Positions 5,477 through 12,836 of a stretch of DNA of 13,065 nucleotides are shown piece after piece. The position numbers and the translations under genes were made by a program. The stretch comes from an uncultured Gammaproteobacteria bacterium. Lineage in GTDB: Bacteria; Pseudomonadota; Gammaproteobacteria; Steroidobacterales; Woeseiaceae. Every line of letters begins with the position of its first letter. Position 1 is the stretch's first letter. The notes under the pieces are model-generated. The model saw only the letters and a program-made list of their open reading frames with translations, made no database searches and had not been told where the DNA came from. The stretch covers positions 1-13,065 of the forward strand of contig CALKYK010000351.1 in assembly GCA_938003715.1 (NCBI GenBank), written 5' to 3'.

Positions 5477-8138
5477 CCAGCCATTCCGCAATCAAACGTT
5501 TCTCCGCGTCAGACAAGTACCCTTCATGGCTGCCACCGGTATCGAAGCGGCTGAAAAACCGGTTCGAAGCATTGGCGCCAATTGCGCTCATCGAGGGCGC
5601 TACCGGTACGAAGTCGAGAATGGGATTGCCATTCGCGTCCGTACCGACCTGCACCTGGCGATCCACCAGGTTGCCGCCGACCAGCTCCTGCTCGTTATCA
5701 GTGAACAGCAGTTCCTGATACGACTTGAAGTGGTCCGGCTCGAGATCGGATTGGCCGTCGGACAGATCGAGCTGCCCGGCCGGCACCTGCGTCGCCCCAG
5801 CGAGGTCGACCGTATTATGACAATTCGTGCAGTTATTTGTTACTGGTAATCCGCTGACCGGATCGATAACGGGATTGCCCATCGCATCCAGGACCGGCCG
5901 GTCCGCAGACCACAGCGGATGCAGGTGCGCCTCGTAGTTGATGACGATGCGGCAGTTCGAGGACCAGCCCTGGGTCATGCAGTTGAGGCTCGTCGGCGGC
6001 GCCGTGGTCAGGTCCAGATACGACATGCTGACGTCCGCATCCGGCGCGCGGCCGGCCTTCGCCGCATCGGTCCAGACATCCGTGTAGAAGACGTCGACCG
6101 ACGGTTCCAGCGACGAGCAGTTGTCGGTGCCGCAGCTGATGCGCGCCCGCACCTCGGCCATCGTCTCACCCACTTCGCCGACGAACAGCGCGTCCACCGT
6201 CCCGGCGTTGAACGAACCGCCGGTCGCCTGTGCGCCGGCGTAGGCGGAGTCGAACGCGTCATAGCGACCGTGCGAGAGACCGCTCTGCGCCACGTGACAG
6301 CCGTTGCACTCGAGGAGCTGTCCCGGCCGCAGCTGCATCCAGTTGTGGTGGCGCGCCGTGATGCGACGCGCGTCGCCGTCGAGCACGCTGATCTGCAGCG
6401 CCACGTTCGCCGGTACCTTCATCATGACCGAGCCGTCCGGCTCGACCATCGAGTAGCCGACGATTTCCTTCATGCCGAAAATGCGGATCGGGCCGAACGC
6501 GGTGTTGTCGAGATCGACGATGTCATCGTCCGGCAGCGACACCGCCTTGACGACGCGCAGGAAGCGCGCCGGCCGCTGGTCGGCGGTCGTCACGGTCGGA
6601 TCGGCAAGCGCATCGATGGGCGCAACCGCGCCGCCGTCGAAGTCATAGACGCTGCGGATTGCGATGACTGCGGCGCCCTCGGCCGCGAGATCGGGATCCA
6701 TGGCGAAGCTGTTCTCGCTGTCGAGGATCACAGGCGGCGACGGCCGCGGATCAGCTGACACCACCTCGGTATACATGAATCCTTCTTCGGGGGGCACGAT
6801 CGGCAGCTGCGTCTCGTCGCGCGGGTCGTAGATCCAGATGCCGTACAGCGGATCCGCTTCCTCGTAATTCGGGTTAGCCAGGTTCTCGGTCGTGCAGGGG
6901 TAATACACGGTCGGGCCCGGCGGTGGCGGGTTGTTCGGGTCGATGATGTCGGTCAGCCGGCACTGGCTCCAGCTGGTCAGCATCCGCCCGGTGCCGTCCT
7001 GGATCGGGTACACCGAGTTGTAGCGGCCGCCTGGCGACGGAACGCCGGGCTCGGTCGAGACGTTGACGATCGTTGCCGGCGCCTGCGCCGGACCGGTCAT
7101 GCCCGGGTTGTCCTTCGTCGGCTGCGTGTTCTCAAGATAAACCGGCGTGTCGATCGTGATCACGTCGCCGCCGCCGTTCGTGTTGGTAAACGGCCGGATC
7201 AGCGCCATCACGCGACCGTCCTCGAGTTCGCGCGGCTGCATGAACTGGATCGTCTGGCCGTTGGTGCCGGTATCGTGGCTGTTCTGCCCGTACAAAAGCT
7301 CGAGGTTCGAGCCGTCGGGATTCATGCGGTACAGATTCACCGCATTGTTCGGCCCGGCGTGGTCCCAGCGCGCAAAAACGACCTGGCCGTTCGACAGCAC
7401 GGACGGGTCCATATCGTGACTCTGGTTGAACGTTACCTGCTCGATGCCGGATCCGTCCCCGTTCATCACGTGCAGCAGGAACGCCGGCTCGTTCAGGTCC
7501 TCGTCCTGCGCCTCGAACTGCGGTTTGCCCTCGTCGAGCAGCACGGCGTTCGAGCGCAGCTGCCGCGTCGAGGCGAAAATGATGCGTCCGTCGGGCAGGT
7601 AGCGCGGCGCGATGTCGTGACCGATTTCGGCGGTCAGATCGGACGGGATGACCCGGCGCAGCGTCCGGGTGTCGAACACGTATTCCCAGATGTTCCAGGT
7701 CGGCTGGTTCTCGTCGTCCAGAGCCAGGTTCAGATCGACGGGCCCGCGCATCGCGAATACGACGGCGCTGCCGTCGTAGGCGATCTCGACGTCACGGATC
7801 GCGGCCAGACCCTGCATGAGATCCCCGGTCACGTTGACCGCATCGGAGCTCGGCGACGCCCGGTCGCGCACGAACAGGTCGGCGCCGAAGTCGAACGTGA
7901 TCAGTGCGCGAACGTCGGACTGAACCAGGTCACCCTGGTCGTCGAGGGGCAGCGGCGCCCGGATGTAGGCTATCGGGAAATCGACGACGACCGGGTCCGG
8001 CTGCTGGCCGGTGCCGATCTGCACGCCCTGGTTGGCGCCGTCGCAGGCAGCCAGAAAAATGCACAATGAAGCAATGGTGACGATACGTGACGCACCGCAC
8101 CTGGATCCATCCGTTAGTTTTTGCGCTGTCATGATCAT
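5427..8138 (-). CDS. HzsA-like beta-propeller dihaem cytochrome c lipoprotein
   Basis: The protein has 903 residues from ATG 8138, chosen because AAAGGTGA lies just upstream; an in-frame GTG at 8183 is the alternative. The signal ends in lipobox FLAAC (Cys32), so it is probably membrane-anchored in the periplasm. Residues about 45-330 contain PD40/TolB-like propeller repeats such as HDIAPRYLPDGRIIFAST, SHDMDPSVLSNGQVVFARWD and LYRMNPDGSNLELLYG. Two haem c motifs follow, CNGCH near residue 611 and CTNCH near 768, with HLHPLW (about 735) as a possible distal ligand region. This order (propeller, middle haem domain, C-terminal haem domain) matches the hydrazine synthase alpha subunit and its many homologues outside anammox bacteria, whose reaction is unknown. 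No beta or gamma subunit gene of hydrazine synthase is visible here, so hydrazine synthesis should not be assumed. It is the first gene of the leftward operon and overlaps the SH3 gene by 50 bp. Confidence 0.83.
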   Translation of the reverse strand: MIMTAQKLTDGSRCGASRIVTIASLCIFLAACDGANQGVQIGTGQQPDPVVVDFPIAYIRAPLPLDDQGDLVQSDVRALITFDFGADLFVRDRASPSSDAVNVTGDLMQGLAAIRDVEIAYDGSAVVFAMRGPVDLNLALDDENQPTWNIWEYVFDTRTLRRVIPSDLTAEIGHDIAPRYLPDGRIIFASTRQLRSNAVLLDEGKPQFEAQDEDLNEPAFLLHVMNGDGSGIEQVTFNQSHDMDPSVLSNGQVVFARWDHAGPNNAVNLYRMNPDGSNLELLYGQNSHDTGTNGQTIQFMQPRELEDGRVMALIRPFTNTNGGGDVITIDTPVYLENTQPTKDNPGMTGPAQAPATIVNVSTEPGVPSPGGRYNSVYPIQDGTGRMLTSWSQCRLTDIIDPNNPPPPGPTVYYPCTTENLANPNYEEADPLYGIWIYDPRDETQLPIVPPEEGFMYTEVVSADPRPSPPVILDSENSFAMDPDLAAEGAAVIAIRSVYDFDGGAVAPIDALADPTVTTADQRPARFLRVVKAVSLPDDDIVDLDNTAFGPIRIFGMKEIVGYSMVEPDGSVMMKVPANVALQISVLDGDARRITARHHNWMQLRPGQLLECNGCHVAQSGLSHGRYDAFDSAYAGAQATGGSFNAGTVDALFVGEVGETMAEVRARISCGTDNCSSLEPSVDVFYTDVWTDAAKAGRAPDADVSMSYLDLTTAPPTSLNCMTQGWSSNCRIVINYEAHLHPLWSADRPVLDAMGNPVIDPVSGLPVTNNCTNCHNTVDLAGATQVPAGQLDLSDGQSDLEPDHFKSYQELLFTDNEQELVGGNLVDRQVQVGTDANGNPILDFVPVAPSMSAIGANASNRFFSRFDTGGSHEGYLSDAEKRLIAEWLDVGAQYYNNPFDVPIN

Positions 8139-8185
8139 GGCGTTCACCTTTACGCCCGGGACGAGACGTTCCGTTTTCTCCACCC

Positions 8186-8197
8186 GATTCGCGAATC
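8186..8197. promoter_or_regulatory. Perfect 12-bp palindrome GATTCGCGAATC
   Basis: A perfect 12-bp dyad sits 48 bp upstream of the HzsA-like start codon. Its size and place suit an operator for a dimeric regulator of the leftward operon. The regulator is not encoded in the window, and the assignment rests on symmetry and position alone. Confidence 0.4.
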
Positions 8198-8211
8198 AGA
8201 TGCGCACTACT

Positions 8212-8241
8212 CCACCATTGCATTTCAACCTGCAATAGTGG
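8212..8241. promoter_or_regulatory. Stem-loop / inverted repeat upstream of the HzsA-like operon
   Basis: CCACCATTGCA (8212-8222) and TGCAATAGTGG (8231-8241) form 11-bp arms with one mismatch around an 8-nt loop. It lies 74-103 bp upstream of the HzsA-like start. It could be an operator, or a hairpin in the 5' leader of the leftward mRNA. No T-tract follows on either strand, so a terminator is unlikely. Confidence 0.5.
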
Positions 8242-8530
8242 ACGTGACGCCCGTTTCATACCGTTAACGCGATCACAAATAATTCGCGACCGGAATTCAG
8301 TTTAATGAAGCAAAATCAGCAATGTAATGTCTCGAAAGGACGACAGTACGCAAAGTCAAATGCGGAAAATCGCGATCGCTGACAGTTCGCTTCCGACAGT
8401 TGTGACACGACTGAAACGAGCGAATGGTTCCCGGCGGACGTCGGAGGCGAAAAAACTTCTTCAGCAATCCTCGTAGCGATAACGCGCATCCGTCAGCGCC
8501 CGGCGCATTGCGCAAACTGAGTATCGACGC

Positions 8531-8547
8531 ACAAAAAAAGTTTTTGT
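8531..8547. repeat. A/T-rich hairpin ACAAAAA-AAG-TTTTTGT
   Basis: Perfect 7-bp arms surround a 3-nt loop in the middle of the divergent region, immediately followed by the palindrome CGACGTCG (8548-8555). It may be a site of DNA bending or binding between the two operons. Nothing else supports a specific role. Confidence 0.35.
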
Positions 8548-8754
8548 CGACGTCGCTTGACGACACGGCTGTCTGTGTTCAGCGACAGCGTGAACGCCAT
8601 TTGCAATCAAGGCTTTAATCCGAATACGCGCAAACCTGTGCGAATCGAACGACAAGGGTTTGACATATGGCGCGTTTTCCGGCGTTGCGCGATCACGACG
8701 TAACTACATGTTTTAGATTGACTTTTTAAGCCGTTCACCGCCGGTGTCGGAATC

Positions 8755-8770
8755 TGGCACAGCAATTGCT
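8755..8770 (+). promoter_or_regulatory. Sigma-54 (RpoN) -24/-12 promoter
   Basis: The sequence TGGCAC-AGCAA-TTGCT matches the RpoN consensus TGGCACG-N4-TTGCW at every specified position except the G after TGGCAC. The GG (-24) and GC (-12) doublets have the required spacing. It faces the plus-strand operon and predicts a start of transcription near 8781, giving a leader of about 308 nt before the ATG at 9089. CACCG-C-CGGTG (8736-8746) lies just upstream, and CAAACC/GGTTTG (8631-8662) lies about 95-125 bp upstream, a distance usual for enhancer-binding-protein sites. RpoN promoters require an activator ATPase; none is encoded in the window. Confidence 0.62.
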
Positions 8771-8784
8771 TCATCTTGGTCAGG

Positions 8785-8798
8785 ACACGAAAACGTGT
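8785..8798 (+). promoter_or_regulatory. Small hairpin ACACG-AAAA-CGTGT near predicted transcript start
   Basis: Five-bp arms enclose an AAAA loop, starting about 4 nt after the transcription start predicted from the sigma-54 motif. It would form the 5' end of the leader and could protect the mRNA or serve as an operator. Flanking GGA/TTCC can extend the stem with a bulge. Confidence 0.35.
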
Positions 8799-8827
8799 TC
8801 CGGGGCAAGCGTTGAACCGGTGCATCT

Positions 8828-8841
8828 GTGAATGCATTCAC
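8828..8841. promoter_or_regulatory. Perfect 14-bp palindrome GTGAATGCATTCAC
   Basis: An uninterrupted 14-bp dyad lies about 47-60 bp downstream of the predicted sigma-54 transcription start. A site in this place could act as a repressor operator or roadblock. A perfect symmetric 14-mer is unlikely by chance in a region this short, but no regulator family can be assigned from it. Confidence 0.45.
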
Positions 8842-8905
8842 GGCGAAAAGTGTGAACCCCGCGTATGCTTTTGATCATTCAGCTCCACCTGTTTTTACAG
8901 ATTGT

Positions 8906-9016
8906 TCAGGGAAGAACCTCTAACAAAACGGACTGAAAGATGAAGGCAGTGCCGGTAAGGCATCGTTGCCAGGCAGGTGGACGCAATACAGGACCGACTC
9001 CAAGGTTCTCCCCTGA
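8906..9016 (+). promoter_or_regulatory. Possible structured leader RNA closed by 14-nt inverted repeat
   Basis: TCAGGGAAGAACCT (8906-8919) pairs with AGGTTCTCCCCTGA (9003-9016) at 13 of 14 positions and encloses 83 nt. Inside is a smaller hairpin, GGCA-TCGT-TGCC (8959-8970). A further GC hairpin, GGCGC-AA-GCGCC (9045-9056), lies 32 nt before the start codon at 9089. The element sits entirely in the predicted untranslated leader of the cytochrome operon, as a riboswitch, protein-responsive leader or processed small RNA might. It does not match the core of a riboswitch class I could recall. The pairing is observed; function is inference. Confidence 0.5.
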
Positions 9017-9088
9017 CTGAAACGACCTCGCCGGCAACGCACCGGGCGCAAGCGCCGGGCCGACACAACTTTGACGAGCAGGTTTGTT

Positions 9089-10294
9089 ATGAATAACAGG
9101 ACGTGGACAGGGAACAAACAGGCAATCGATCGCACGCACGGCGCGCGGTGGTTGCCGTCGCTGACGTTCGGTTTGCTCGGCGTCGCGCTCGCCGGAACCG
9201 CATTGGCGGGACCGCGCGAACAAGCCAGGCAGATTCACGACCGGCTCGCCGGCGTGCCACCTACCGAGGCGGTATTGCAGCTGATGGAAGCCGAGGTGGA
9301 CCCGGGGCAACCCGGCACGGCCATCGACGCGGCCTATCGCGCAATGGAAGACCCGAATTTCTACAACGTCACGCTCAAGAATTTTGCGGCACCGTGGACG
9401 AATCGCGACCAGAACGTATTCGTACCGCTTAACGACTACATCGCCACCGTCATCGGCATGATTCGCGATGATGTGCCGTTCAACACGCTGCTGTCGGCAG
9501 ACATCCTGTACGTTGGCCCACCGACGCTGCCGGCGTATTCGAACACGAACAACGACCACTACGAGCAGCTCGAGGCCCAAAGCATCGACATGAAGACCGG
9601 GCTCGTGCAGGTTCCCCAGTCTTCGCTGAACGGCCTGCCGCCGGCGGCGACGGCCGGCGTCTGGACGACCCGCGCTGCAGCAGAGGCGTTTTTCGTCGCC
9701 GGCACCAACCGCGCGCAGTTCCGCTTCACGATGCTGAATCACCTGTGTAATGACATGGAGCAGGTGCATGACGTGAAGCGCGCACCGGATCGCATCCGCC
9801 AGGACGTGAGCCGCAGCCCGGGTGGCGACAGCCGCCTGTTCCTGAACAACTGCATCGGTTGCCACAGCGGCATGGACCCGCTGGCCGGCGCCTTCGCCTA
9901 TTACAACTTCGACGAGACGAGCGGCAGCATCGAATACACGCCGGGCGTCGTGCAGCCGAAGTACTTCAACAACGACGCGAACTTCGAACCCGGTTTCCGC
10001 ACCACTGACGACTCGTGGATGAATTACTGGCGTTCCGGCCAGAACCAGTTCCTGGGCTGGGACCCGGCGCGGCCGGGCAGCGGCAACGGCGCCAGGTCGA
10101 TGGGCGAAGAGCTGGCGAACAGCGACGCGTTCGCGAGCTGCCAGGTCAAGAAAGTATTCCGCGCGGTGTGCCTGCGCGAGCCCGAGGATGCAGCCGACCG
10201 TTTCCAGGTGGACCAGATGGTCACGTCGTTCCGGAGCGGATACAGCATGAAGCAGACGTTCGCCGAGGCGGCCGTCTACTGCATGGGCCAGTAA
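9089..10294 (+). CDS. Exported monohaem protein, DUF1588/DUF1585-like
   Basis: The protein has 401 residues from ATG 9089, with AGCAGG 6 nt upstream; a TTG at 9071 is in frame but less likely. A signal peptide with a long charged n-region ends ALAGTALA (about residue 40) before GPREQA. The N-terminal part has FVPLNDYIATVIGMIRDDVP followed by FNTLLSADILYVG, recalling DUF1592-type helical sequence. One haem c motif, NCIGCHSGMDPLAGAF (CxxCH at 255-259), has the 'C-x2-C-H then M-D-P-L' form characteristic of DUF1588. The C-terminus, with CQVKKVFRAVCLREPED and later SMKQTFAEAAVYC, resembles DUF1585. These domains occur in planctomycete-type cytochrome proteins of unknown function that pair with Tat-exported DUF1501/DUF1552 proteins, consistent with the gene two places downstream. 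The next gene starts 14 bp after its stop. Confidence 0.72.
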   Translation: MNNRTWTGNKQAIDRTHGARWLPSLTFGLLGVALAGTALAGPREQARQIHDRLAGVPPTEAVLQLMEAEVDPGQPGTAIDAAYRAMEDPNFYNVTLKNFAAPWTNRDQNVFVPLNDYIATVIGMIRDDVPFNTLLSADILYVGPPTLPAYSNTNNDHYEQLEAQSIDMKTGLVQVPQSSLNGLPPAATAGVWTTRAAAEAFFVAGTNRAQFRFTMLNHLCNDMEQVHDVKRAPDRIRQDVSRSPGGDSRLFLNNCIGCHSGMDPLAGAFAYYNFDETSGSIEYTPGVVQPKYFNNDANFEPGFRTTDDSWMNYWRSGQNQFLGWDPARPGSGNGARSMGEELANSDAFASCQVKKVFRAVCLREPEDAADRFQVDQMVTSFRSGYSMKQTFAEAAVYCMGQ

Positions 10295-10307
10295 GGAGGC
10301 TATGACA

Positions 10308-12806
10308 ATGAAAACTGCATCAGGAATTGCCATGGCCCGTGAACTCGCCGGCCGCGCACGTGCGCTGCTCGTTGCCGCGACGGCCGGTCTCGTATTGAGC
10401 GCCTGTGGTGGCGGCGCCCAGACCGTGGACAACCCGGTCACCGGCGTCACGCCGCCGGCGACCTACAGCGGCCCGCCGCCGCAGACCGCCGACGTACAGG
10501 CGTTCAAGCTGAACGTCTGGGACAACATCCAGCAGTCGAACCGCTGCGGCGGCTGCCACACCGATTCCGTCGGCCAGAACCCGATGTTCGCCCGCCACGA
10601 CGACGTCAACCTCGCGTACGAAGCGGCCAACACGGTCGTCGACCTGTCGCTGCCTGCAAACTCGCGGCTGGTGTCGAAAGTCGGCGGTGGCCACAACTGC
10701 TGGCTGACCGACGACCAGGCCTGCGCCGACATCATGACTACCTGGATCGAAGGCTGGGCCGGCTCCGGCTCGGACGGCGGTCGCCAGATCATCCTGACGG
10801 CGCCCACGCCGGTCGATCCTGGCGCGAGCAAGAACTACGCGAACGCCGACGTCGCCGACTTCGCGGCGCTGGTGCACGGTCCGATCCTGACCACGTACTG
10901 CGCCGGCTGTCACAGCTCGCAGTCGCCGACCTCTCAGTCGCCGTATTTCGCCGAGGCCGACGCGAACGTCGCCTTCGACGCGGCGAAGCCGAAGATGGAT
11001 CTCGACGACCCCGCCGCATCGCGATTCGTACAGCGGCTGGGTGACGAATTCCACAACTGCTGGTCGGCCAGCTGTGCCGCCGATGCCAACGCGATGCAAA
11101 GCGCGATCCAGGCATTTGCGGACACCGTACCGCTGACGCAGATCGATCCGTCACTTGTGTACAGCAAGGCGTTGCGCCTGGTCGACGGGACGATCGCCTC
11201 CGGCGGCAACCGCTACGAGAATGCGCAGATCGCACTGTGGGAGTTCAAGACCGGCACCGGCACGACGGCGTTCGACACCAGCGGCGTGGACCCGGCGATC
11301 AACCTGACCCTGATCGATGACGTCGAATGGTTCGGCGGCTGGGGCATCACGATCAACGACGGTCGCGCGCAGGGCGACACGACCTCGTCGAAAAAGCTTC
11401 ACGACCTGATCAAGGCCACCGGCGAGTACTCGGTCGAGGCCTGGGTCGCCCCGGCGAACGTTACGCAGGAGATGTCGCGCATCGTCAGCTACTCGGCGGG
11501 CGATACCGCGCGTAACTTCACGTTGCAGCAGACGCTGTACAACTACGAGTTCCGCCATCGCAGCACGACGACCGGGCTGAACGGCGACCCGCAGTTGCAG
11601 ACGCCGGATGCCGACGAGGTTCTGCAGGCGACCCTGCAGCACGTCGTCGCGACCTACAACCCGGTCGACGGCCGCCGCATCTACGTCAACGGCGTACTGC
11701 GCACGCAGGCCGACCCGACCCCGGGCGGCTCGCTCGTCGACTGGCAGGACACTTTCGCTTTCGTGCTCGGAAACGAGGCGTCGGGCGACGGCCTATTCCA
11801 GGGCACGCTGCGCCTGGTTGCGGTACACAACCGCGAGCTGACGCAGGAGCAGATCCAGCAGAACTTCGACGTCGGCGTGGGCGAGAAATTCTTCCTGCTG
11901 TTCGGCATCGAGGACATCATCAACGTGCCGTCGGCGTACATTCTCTTCGAGGTGGCGCAGTTCGACAGCTACGGCTACCTGTTCACGAAGCCGCACTTCC
12001 TCACGCTCGATGCGGCGCAGCAGCCGGAAGGCATCCCGATCCAGGGCCTGCGCATCGGCATCAACGGCGCGGAAGTCGACAAGAGCCAGTCGTACGCGAA
12101 CTTGAACGATACGCTGAGTGCGAGCCTGTTCCAGGAGCTCGGCCAGCCGCTGTCGACGCTGGGCGCTGTCATCCCGCTCGAGAAGGGCCCTGCGGACGAC
12201 GAGTTCTTCCTGACCTTCGACCTGCTCGGCACCGAGAGCTACGTGCGCACCGACGATCCGCCGCTCGTCATCACCGAAGGCGACCTGCCGCCGGCACAGC
12301 GATTCGGCGTGCGGACCTTCGACGAGATCAACGCGACGATGTCGGCCGTGACCGGCGTCAGCCCGGAAGATCCTTCGGTGGACATCGTGTTCCAGGGTCT
12401 GCGGCAGTCGCTGCCGGCAATCGAGATGCCGGAAGCGTTCCTGTCCTCGCACCAGGTTGCGATCGCGCAGCTCGCGATCGAGTACTGCAACGCACTGATC
12501 GAGGATCGGGGCTCGATCCCGACCGCGGCGTACTTCCCGGGATTCAACTTCGGCGCGGCGCCGGCGACGGCGTATGCGAACCGTGACGCCTTTATAACGC
12601 CGCTCGTGGACCGGACGATGGGTATTGCGATCCAGTCGCAGCCCGACTTCACCGCGGTCCGCGACGAACTCGGCTACGTGCTGGGCGACGGCACCCGACC
12701 GGACAACCTGATCGACCGGCTCATCGCCGGCGGCACCGACACCCGCTCGATCGCGAAGGGTACCTGCGCGGCCGTACTCGGCAGTGCCGTCATGACGGTG
12801 CAGTAG
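10308..12806 (+). CDS. Dihaem cytochrome plus LamG domain lipoprotein
   Basis: The protein has 832 residues from ATG 10308, where GGAGG lies 8 nt upstream; ATG 10302 is only 2 nt from it. The signal ends in lipobox VLSAC (Cys33). Two tandem modules follow: CGGCH (80-84) with HNCW at 129, and CAGCH (198-202) with HNCW at 249. Both contain an 'AxxAY/FxAA' helix and a 'SRxV' element at matching places, so they are an internal duplication. A LamG/concanavalin-like domain spans about residues 345-525 (GEYSVEAWVAPANVTQEMSR, LQHVVATYNPVDGRRIYVNG, LGNEASGDGLFQGTLRLVAV). The remaining 300 residues, with two cysteines (EYCNAL and GTCAAV), are unassigned. LamG domains commonly bind glycans or other ligands, so the protein may dock redox modules onto a polymer; this is inference. 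It is the middle gene of the operon, 31 nt before the next start. Confidence 0.8.
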   Translation: MKTASGIAMARELAGRARALLVAATAGLVLSACGGGAQTVDNPVTGVTPPATYSGPPPQTADVQAFKLNVWDNIQQSNRCGGCHTDSVGQNPMFARHDDVNLAYEAANTVVDLSLPANSRLVSKVGGGHNCWLTDDQACADIMTTWIEGWAGSGSDGGRQIILTAPTPVDPGASKNYANADVADFAALVHGPILTTYCAGCHSSQSPTSQSPYFAEADANVAFDAAKPKMDLDDPAASRFVQRLGDEFHNCWSASCAADANAMQSAIQAFADTVPLTQIDPSLVYSKALRLVDGTIASGGNRYENAQIALWEFKTGTGTTAFDTSGVDPAINLTLIDDVEWFGGWGITINDGRAQGDTTSSKKLHDLIKATGEYSVEAWVAPANVTQEMSRIVSYSAGDTARNFTLQQTLYNYEFRHRSTTTGLNGDPQLQTPDADEVLQATLQHVVATYNPVDGRRIYVNGVLRTQADPTPGGSLVDWQDTFAFVLGNEASGDGLFQGTLRLVAVHNRELTQEQIQQNFDVGVGEKFFLLFGIEDIINVPSAYILFEVAQFDSYGYLFTKPHFLTLDAAQQPEGIPIQGLRIGINGAEVDKSQSYANLNDTLSASLFQELGQPLSTLGAVIPLEKGPADDEFFLTFDLLGTESYVRTDDPPLVITEGDLPPAQRFGVRTFDEINATMSAVTGVSPEDPSVDIVFQGLRQSLPAIEMPEAFLSSHQVAIAQLAIEYCNALIEDRGSIPTAAYFPGFNFGAAPATAYANRDAFITPLVDRTMGIAIQSQPDFTAVRDELGYVLGDGTRPDNLIDRLIAGGTDTRSIAKGTCAAVLGSAVMTVQ

Positions 12807-12836
12807 GCAGTAGAGATTCAGAAAGAGGCACAGACC

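Larger units (their letters stand above)
8139..9088. other. Divergent intergenic regulatory region, no credible gene
   Basis: This 950-bp stretch separates the two cytochrome operons, which are read away from each other. It looks less GC-rich than the flanking genes and contains A/T runs. Short open frames exist on both strands but have low-complexity or basic compositions, no convincing ribosome binding sites and no recognisable motif. The region holds a sigma-54-type promoter, several palindromes and a long inverted repeat, listed separately. Three GACAGT hexamers lie at 8342, 8381 and 8395, and an 11-mer (GACTGAAACGA) occurs at 8409 and again at 9015; both may be chance. No convincing sigma-70 promoter was identified for the leftward operon. 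Confidence 0.75.

Noticed and set aside
5427..8138. Evidence for anammox-type hydrazine synthesis
   Set aside because: Only an alpha-like subunit is present, with no beta/gamma subunits or hydrazine dehydrogenase; homologues are widespread outside anammox bacteria.
8297..8566. Small minus-strand open frame of 89 codons in the divergent region
   Set aside because: No credible Shine-Dalgarno site, no motif, and it overlaps A/T-rich palindromic sequence; treated as non-coding.
8940..9002. Resemblance of GGTGGACGCAATACAGGACC to part of a c-di-GMP-I riboswitch
   Set aside because: The essential first half of the aptamer (ACAGGGCAAACC-type sequence) is missing and the order of helices does not fit, so no known class is claimed.
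9031..9056. GC-rich hairpin before the DUF1588-like gene as a rho-independent terminator
   Set aside because: No run of T follows it on the plus strand and it precedes, not follows, a gene.
8906..10450. Long open frame on the minus strand (514 codons) opposite the DUF1588-like gene
   Set aside because: It is antisense to a gene with a signal peptide, a CxxCH motif and a good ribosome site, and its sequence is low in recognisable motifs and rich in Arg, Val and Ala.
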